Below, in pieces: positions 57,422 through 64,000 of a DNA stretch of 64,000 bases. The stretch's first letter is position 1, and each line of letters begins with the position of its first letter. The stretch spans positions 434,001-498,000 of the forward strand of contig RBKR01000005.1 of the NCBI GenBank assembly GCA_004835665.1, read 5' to 3'. The notes under the pieces were generated by a model, which was not told where the DNA came from, made no database searches, and saw only the letters and a program-made list of their open reading frames with translations. The stretch is from Phoma sp. XZ068 (Eukaryota; Ascomycota; Dothideomycetes; Pleosporales; Didymellaceae). The position numbers were made by a program, and so were the translations under genes.

Positions 57422-59044
57422 TCACTGGCCTGGCGAGACAAGCAGTCCCTTCTTAGCGGCATCGTGTTGCCAACCACCCGCAAGCGCCTCACCACCGTTC
57501 TTCAGTCCATAGTCCTTTATCCTGGCCTCAAGCTCAGGCCTGAAATGCCTGATGAGACCCTGCAGCGGCCAGGCAAATGCCTCACCCAGCGCACAAATAG
57601 TGTGACCCTCGACCTGCTTGGTCAACTCCTGGAGCATGTCGATCTCACGCTCGCGGGCCTGGCCCTTGTAGAAGCGATCCATGATCTGGTGGGTCCACTT
57701 GGAGCCCTCACGGCAGGGTGTGCACTGTCCGCAGGATTCGTGGTGGTAGAACTTGGCCAGGCGGGTGATGGCACGTACAATGTCGGTCGACTTGTCCATG
57801 ACGATGACAGCGGCGGTACCGAAACCGGATTGTGCATCCTTGAGCGCATCGAAGTCCATGAGTTGGTCGTCGCAGATGTGCTTTGGGAGGACGGGAGTAG
57901 AGGAACCACCAGGGATGACGGCGAGGAGGTTATCCCAACCGCCCTTGACACCACCGCAGTGGCGGTCGATCAGCTCGCGGAGAGGGATGGACATCTCCTC
58001 CTCGACAGTGCAGGGGTTGTTAACGTGGCCAGAGATGGCGAAAAGCTTGGTTCCGGCGTTGCGCTCACGGCCGAAGCCGGCGAACCAGCTGCCTCCTCGT
58101 CGGCAGATGGTGGGGGCAACGGCGACGGTCTCGACGTTGGCGACGGTCGAAGGGCATCCAAAAAGACCGACGGCAGCGGGGAACGGGGGCTTGAGACGGG
58201 GCTTTCCGGGCTTGCCCTCGAGCGATTCGATGAGTGAGGTCTCCTCACCGCAAACGTAGGCACCCATTCCACGGTGAACGTAGACATCGAAATCGTATCC
58301 GGAGCCGCAGGCGTTCTTACCAATGAGACCGGCCTGGTAGGCCTCCTGAATGGCACGCTCGAGGACGGTGGCCTCGTGATAGAACTCTCCACGGATGTAG
58401 ATGTAAGCGGCGGTAGCGTTCATGGCGCGGCCGGCAACCAGACAGCCTTCAATGAGCTTGTGGGGGTCCTTGCGCATGATCTCACGATCCTTGCAGGTTC
58501 CGGGCTCGCCCTCATCGGCATTGACGACCAGGTAACGGGGCTTGGTGTCGTTCTCCCAGCCCTTTGTATTCATAAAAGACTGTGGCGCTTAGTACAGCTC
58601 AATGCATCTGTGGTGCTTGTTGTTGCATACCCATTTCAGACCAGAGGGGAAACCAGCACCACCTCGGCCACGCAGACCAGAAGCCTTGATCTCGGAGATA
58701 ATCTAGACCGTGTCAGTGAAGCTCGGTGCAGCTATGACGGCTCTACACACCCAGTCATCGCCCTTCAGGAGGATCTCCTTCGTCTTGTGCCAGTCTCCGT
58801 ACTTCATCGCACTCTTCAAGTCGGCTCCGTGGTGGCCGTACAGGTTCTGGAAGATGCGATCCTGGTCCTTGAGGCCGCCGTATGTCCTCTTGGGCGCGGC
58901 ATCGTTTACGGTAGCGAGGGTGCGCTTCTGCTGCTGTGACGGGGCGGCGGCGGTCGAAAGGCGTGTAGCTGCGGTAGCTGCGGGCAGCGCGCGATGGGCG
59001 GCCGCGGCGAGGGCCGACGAGGCAGGAGCGTGTCGTGCGAGCAT
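57422..59044 (-). CDS. NDUFV1: NADH:ubiquinone oxidoreductase 51-kDa subunit (NDUFV1, nuo-51)
   Basis: Exons 59044..58751, 58702..58631 and 58579..57422; 507 residues. The N-terminus is an Ala/Arg-rich mitochondrial presequence (MLARHAPASSALAAAAHRAL), with probable cleavage near residues 25-40. The 24-codon middle exon encodes the FMN/NADH loop GLRGRGGAGFPSGLKW. Further family marks are YLVVNADEGEPGTCKDREIM and GAYVCGEETSLIESLEG. The 4Fe-4S (N3) cluster ligands are three Cys in SCGQCTPCREG plus the Cys of HTICALGEA. The subunit sits at the tip of the complex I matrix arm, where NADH is oxidised and electrons enter via FMN. It is the second complex I gene in the window. Confidence 0.96.
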
Positions 59045-59871
59045 CGTGAACGCGGGGGGTATGTGCGCTCGTGCAATTGATGCGTGCGGGGCGGCGTCGT
59101 TGCTGGATGCGTGGCGGCGTGAATGTTCGTCGTGAAGTTCGTCGGCACCTCTAATCAAGGTCTTGGCGTTTCTGATTGGCTGCTACTTTTCGATGACATC
59201 TACTCATTCTGGGCAGGCTAACTCGACCACCACCATCACCAGCGGTGAGGAGCTGGACCATGCTGCTGACATTTCACCACTCTTCACAGAAGATATGGAT
59301 TAAACCCAATGTCGCTTTAATTGTTATACTCATAATGACTACAGCCACAACCCTTACTCATAGATGCGGTCTGTCTGTCTAACTACTCGAAGACACGGAG
59401 CTAGATCTCACAGTCTGGTTCCTAGCGCTGCGTCACTTGACAATCAAAATTACTGATGGCCACGAGCTGAATTCTGCTGACGTTCTACCACCATACCCTC
59501 CTCCGCGTTATGTGATTCAAGAGCATCTGCAGGACTCTCGATGGAAGCAGCGGACTGCTGTGAGACAAGAGGAGCACCAGGAAGAGACTCGGAACCGTGG
59601 TCGACTCCACCCTCAATTTCGGCCGCAACTCGTGCCTCCCAATCTGGTGATGGGTCCTCGCTGTCGGCTGCTTCTGAAGATGGAGCTGTCTTGTCTTCGC
59701 GTGTGTTCAGGGCGGTCGTGCTCGAATCGGTTGCACCAGCGCCTTCAGGGTTCGCAACCAGCAAGCCTTCTGCATCTGCAAGAGTGTCAGTCCGACTTTG
59801 CTTAGGACCTAACTGTAGCCAGCAAAGCAAAGACTCCAAAGTCATAAGCACAGGAAGTATAAGCACTCCCC
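59045..59871. other. Intergenic region with a minus-strand open frame (59450-59866)
   Basis: Holds the NDUFV1 promoter and the 3' flank of the unknown gene. A minus-strand frame at 59450-59866 encodes an acidic Ser/Ala/Glu-rich sequence (ADAEGLLVANPEGAGATD onward) that looks protein-like. It follows a good branch site and CAG acceptor (CTGACACTCTTGCAG). It could be an alternative last exon of the unknown gene, but no donor joins it without losing conserved-looking residues. Confidence 0.4.
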
Positions 59872-60409
59872 TTAGAATTGATACATTCCCTTTAGAGCGT
59901 CTTCCAATCGCTCCTTGAGCTCTGGATCTGAAGATAGTTGCAAGGCAAGAGGACCTGTAAGTTTCTCTGCAAACATGCGATATCCGTACTGCTGAACCTC
60001 CAGCATGTTATCGCTGGCAAGGACGAACCCGTGTCCGAGGCTACGGCTGTAAGCACGAGTCACTTCGAACAAGTGACCCTCCGACTTCGTGTATCCAGCA
60101 GCGAGCTCTCTATCCTGGCACTTTGTTAGCATGCTTACTTGAAGCCAAGTGCATCTTAAGTGCAGTTTAGCATGGTTTACTGACAGGATTCTCTCGCAGG
60201 ACGGTGATCTCGTTTGCTGCAATCTGGAAGTATGCGCGGCCACTGACGAGAAGCGCAGCGAACAGGTCAAATATATTCTCGTCCCAGAAACCATCTTCGT
60301 CGGGCCCTAGCTGGAGTGCTTCGGAAGCTTCCACTATCAGGGCATCAAGTCGGCTAATACCCTCCAAGTCCTTGTTGTAGTGGCTCGCATCAATCCGATT
60401 TTCAGCCAT
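59872..60409 (-). CDS. Unknown conserved-looking small protein
   Basis: Exons 60409..60185 and 60114..59872 with a 70-nt intron; 155 residues. It is acidic and mainly helical, with segments such as GFWDENIFDLFAALLVSGRA, YSRSLGHGFVLASDNMLEVQ and QQYGYRMFAEKLTGPLALQL. No signal peptide or clear membrane helix. I do not recognise a family. Both exons have balanced composition and join in frame, which supports a real gene. A donor-like GTCCTC at the Thr-Gly of KLTG could in principle splice to the downstream acidic frame, giving a different C-terminus. Confidence 0.65.
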
Positions 60410-63400
60410 GTTGATACGGGAGCCAACTGGTAAATCCTATGTATATGCGGGGTGATTGGGTTCAGGTGGTCTGGAAGTAGCCAGGGATGGAGGCAGACAG
60501 CGCTGGACGAGTTAATGGTGTGAAGAGTTTTTGTAGTGTGGTGGAAGCTGGTACCGGTGCGTTTGCTGGTGCGCAATGAACCTAATCTGTTGCCCTTCAC
60601 TTCACTCACCTGCGACGAGATAAATTTCCGCAACACACACTCGTTTATTCGCCGCGCGTGACAAATCACGCGGCGCAAACACACATGAGAACTCAGCACA
60701 GCTTCGTATGTGGCACGAGTTACGGTATCATATAGCAATCAGACGAATTGACAGGATCTCTAGCCTCTGAGAGGATGGAAGACATGGGAAGCGTACCCAC
60801 TTTGACACACCTGCGAATTACTCTCAAGCGGTATTGGATACCTGGAATAACGTCTTACGCGGGCTCTACTCTGAATCGTTCATGCTGATCATGTTGGAAG
60901 GCAGTAAGGTGTCGATCTTTCGTGCCTCGGAAAATTCTCTCTGTGATGAAGCCTTGCTCGTGGACCATGATGCAAGTCAAACAAAACCCCGTCTCAGTCT
61001 AACAGACGAGACTCTTAGTGACAAAGCTTTAGACGTTACCTTCGTTATGAAGTGTAGCATGACTAAATCCGGAGTCGGTCGAATATTCCATCATGTGATA
61101 TTGAAGGAAGGGCACATAATTTAGGCCCATTTCCTCATCATCGATCTTTCAATCTGTCCTCTGATGAAGCGATTTGAACGTTACAGCTTGATACTTCATT
61201 AAGGAAGCCCTCAACACTTTTTTTGAGTTATGTATAGTAGTTTTCGTGGGTTCCGAATGGCTACAAGTATTCCAGTGCCGCACTGCTTTGGGAGAACAGA
61301 GTTTTCACTCAATGCAATGCGACCGAAGATTGAATCATCATGCCCGCTATGGCTGTTTGGGTTTGTGGACAAAATTCTGCGCCATCATGAACGCTTGCGG
61401 CGTGACTTATAAGGTGTTGTGCAAGGGTATATGCTGCATAGGAATTGCTCAACTCGTCTTTCCGCAAGATGTTCTCGGAGATACTGTGCAAAAAATATAT
61501 CTAGCATATCCAGGGCATAACAAAACGACAATCGTTTTGCCAAATTTGGTTTATTGTGCTCGACTGAGTTGAATAGGACGCTGATTGTACAAGGGTGGAC
61601 CATATTGAGGCAGTACTGCATCAATAACACGAGGCCAACAGCCCTTCAGGTTTAATGGGCTATGGTATTGAATTTATTCTGCTGCGGATATTGGAAGCCA
61701 GCAATAGGTTCAGATGGCTACCGCTAAGATGGACAAATTCTGCGGGTGGGTCACGACACCACCTGACACATGGCACGTTGAAGACCTGGAAAGCAATATT
61801 ACAAGGATAGGAAACTGCTTGAGGACAAGGCAGAAGACAGATTAGGACGAGCGATGTTACAAAAGGAAAAGCCAACTAACAACCTTAAGGGAGTAGCCGA
61901 TGGCTGATTGCGTTTACAACGGTGTAATTGAATGTAAGTCCACGTTCGTATACATGTTGGCATGGCCCTGGAAGTTGCCATTGTGTGACTCGTCAACTGC
62001 TGTATATCATGCATGCTCGCGCAACGATTATCAGGTGGCCTCAGCAAAGTTGATCCTTGAGCGAAGCGCTGTCACCGAGATCGTCCATGTCGACTTTGCC
62101 CGGTATGAACGATTTTGTGTGGTCTGAAGCCGTTGCTGGTGCATTATTGACCCCTTCCGAAAAACATTGCAAGCTTTTGCCCGTTCACGCCCATGTGGTC
62201 CTTGTCATTTCAATGAGCCGATCGTAGGCTTGGTCTAAAGACTTAGACTGCGAGTCCGAAGTTTTGTCCCTTGCCCGCTGACTACACCAAATCAGGAGGG
62301 CGGAGAAAAGCGACGTTTGATGCTAAGCTTGGATGCGTGACATGACATCCGGCGAACTTGGCTAAGGGTCAATTGGACCTGTTATGAACCGAATATCTCC
62401 CTTGTCGGCCAGCCGAGCAATATGGGCGTCCGCTGAGCATATTTTCGTGTATCCTGTCTCGTCCTTTGCAGATCTTCAATCATGCCTAGGCGCACGTGGA
62501 TCAGATCGAAGGGTATCCCAACTCTTTCGCGGAGTGCGCGAACATGCACGAGCAGTCCCTCAGAAACAACTCTGTGCACTCTACAAGTTGTTTGCTTCTT
62601 CGTCCTGGAACTTGTACGCCTCTTTCTGTCGTCCGAAATCTAGGCCCTGAGCCTTGACACTGCGGAAGCTAAAGCAGGGGCAGACAGCGAGTCCGGGGTG
62701 GAGAGCACAGACGGATCTCTGCAAGCGCTCTATCTGAATACTCTATCTAGGCAAGGCGGGCGCGCATGTAAGCTTTCGAACGTCTTGGCACATGCGCGGG
62801 TTCCTGGTGTTTACGAGAATCGAGCCGAGGCGTCAGGGGCAGCCGATGCGCTCCATTATCGAATCGTATATGGCAGGGCGGTCCTGACCGATGTGTCGAA
62901 TGAGGAAAGATCGAGACCAATGTAGCAGCCTTGCAGACCTCAATGCTGTTGGTATGCAGCAGAAAGACCTCTTTACAACCCTTGTCTGCAGGGGCAAGGC
63001 GACAGGAGTGTAAAAAAGCACCACGTGGTCCCGCAAACAGATCAAGGGTCAGTGCGGCCCGTGCCAGCTCACATGGTTTGTGATCTTCGCGTCCTCAAAT
63101 CTACGCTCCTTACGAACTATGAACACCAGAAGATGCACACTGGCACAATGTACGCCTCACAGATCATTACGTGCTTGCATTGAGATGGCCACGGTGAGAA
63201 TTGCCACCACGAGTTTGGGCGAACGGATCGGCACGGATGAGTTAGCGCGCAGAAGAGTGCGCCACAATGCAGCCAGACCGCTAATTAAAGCTGAGCTTTG
63301 TGTAAAACTCTCCTGAGGCTCCAGTGCCCTCAATACCAAGACCGAATGCAGCGGCTACACTAGTCTACAGTTACGCGGGCTGCCGTGTCATTCTAGCTTA

Positions 63401-63640
63401 CCACTATCATTACTTCTCAGCTGAACACCGGAGGCCCCGTGGAGCTGCTCAGAAGAAATTCACTCAATGTGGAAATTGCAATTATCTAGACCTTGACGGA
63501 GGTCTCAGCGGCTTCAAAGAATGTTAGTATAAGATGTAGATGTAGAGCTGTTTGAAGATACACGACTCTCCTGCGGTATCGTTTGGGTAGCTTCACACCA
63601 GGGCCTTTGGCTCGTGTCACTCTTTTTGTCATCGTTCACG
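60410..63640. other. 3.2-kb gene-poor region
   Basis: The open frames are short and without family likeness on either strand. Parts (about 61,050-61,700) are AT-rich. I find no tRNA, transposon or tandem repeat by eye. The last part is the promoter of the secreted-protein gene and includes TATAAG near 63,528. Confidence 0.45.
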
Positions 63641-64000
63641 ATGGCGTCCTTTCTTTTGAACCCCACACTCATTTTGGGCCTTTTGGCCGCACGCTCTCTA
63701 GCAGTTCCTGCTCCATCATCTGAGAACTCTTACGTAGCCAAGCGTGCAACTGCTGCTCTCTCCTGCTGGGACAATGCCAGCAATGGTCAAACCTTCACTG
63801 CGAAGAATGCAGAATGGGAGATTGTTTGCGGAAAGGATTATGTGTAAGTGTTGAAGGCCTTCGCGGTGTCTGACCTACTGACACGGAGAAGTGGCGGCGA
63901 TATGGGAACGTCTTGGCCCGCCTCGTTCGAGGAGTGCATCAACGACTGCGACACTTCGCAAGGCTGTGTTGATGTATCCTTCGTCTGGCCTAATGCTTGC
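63641..64000 (+). CDS. Secreted protein with PAN/apple-like Cys-rich domain (3' end beyond window)
   Basis: Exons 63641..63843 and 63892 to the window edge, with a 48-nt intron. The start ATG opens a clear signal peptide (MASFLLNPTLILGLLAARSL, likely cleaved after AVPA), followed by a possible Kex2 site (AKRA). The mature part has regularly spaced Cys: LSCWDNASNGQTF, WEIVCGKDYVGGDM, FEECINDCDTSQGC and WPNAC. This pattern fits the fungal apple/PAN_4-like domain that binds carbohydrate or protein at the cell surface. About 103 residues are visible and the frame is open at the end. It may be a wall protein or effector; the full length is needed to tell. Confidence 0.75.

Overview
The window is nuclear DNA of a filamentous ascomycete (Pezizomycotina). 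The gene set includes a velvet regulator, a Nup98-96 polyprotein, a Pth11/rhodopsin-type receptor, a DUF3425 bZIP factor and a hybrid histidine kinase. Genes are split by short (about 45-75 nt) GT-AG introns with CTRAC-like branch points, and GC content looks near 50%. A Dothideomycete, perhaps Pleosporales, would fit, but that is inference. I see no transposase, reverse transcriptase, rRNA, convincing tRNA or CRISPR array. All exon maps were worked out by hand from reading frame, splice consensus and family conservation.

Layout. 1-6.3 kb: CCDC124/LSO2-like ribosome factor (partial, -), Uds1 coiled-coil septation protein (-), arylamine N-acetyltransferase (+), and complex I subunit NDUFA1 (-), whose frame is only restored by a 4-nt microexon. 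6.9-13.3 kb: PHD-MYST histone acetyltransferase (+) and a cytochrome P450 (+). 13.3-18.1 kb: a long gene-poor stretch upstream of the velvet gene vosA (18.06 kb, +). 20.4-25 kb: an HSPA12-type Hsp70-like ATPase (-) divergent from an unknown coiled-coil protein (+). 25.5-28.1 kb: CDC45, preceded by two ACGCGT boxes and a perfect 11-bp hairpin. 29.7-35.2 kb: Pth11-like receptor (-), DUF3425 bZIP factor (-) and a small membrane protein (+). 35.4-42.5 kb: Rad5/16-type SNF2 ATPase (+) convergent with a hybrid histidine kinase (-). 43.9-47.5 kb: HUL5/UBE3C HECT ligase (-). 48.7-55.3 kb: one six-exon Nup98-Nup96 gene (-) with a visible HF|S self-cleavage site. 56.4-60.4 kb: centrin CDC31 (+), complex I 51-kDa subunit NDUFV1 (-) and a conserved-looking unknown protein (-). 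60.4-63.6 kb is gene-poor. The window ends in the first two exons of a secreted PAN/apple-like protein (+).

Most genes are housekeeping and not clustered by pathway: chromatin and replication (MYST, CDC45, SNF2), nuclear pore and spindle pole (NUP98-96, CDC31), respiration (NDUFA1, NDUFV1), protein turnover (HUL5). Sensing and development genes (vosA, histidine kinase, receptor, bZIP) lie next to the longest non-coding stretches. No secondary-metabolite cluster is visible around the P450. The strongest unusual signals are the NDUFA1 microexon, the MCB-like boxes and hairpin before CDC45, the expanded second EF-hand of CDC31, the PHD-MYST architecture, and the head-to-head Hsp70-like/unknown gene pair.
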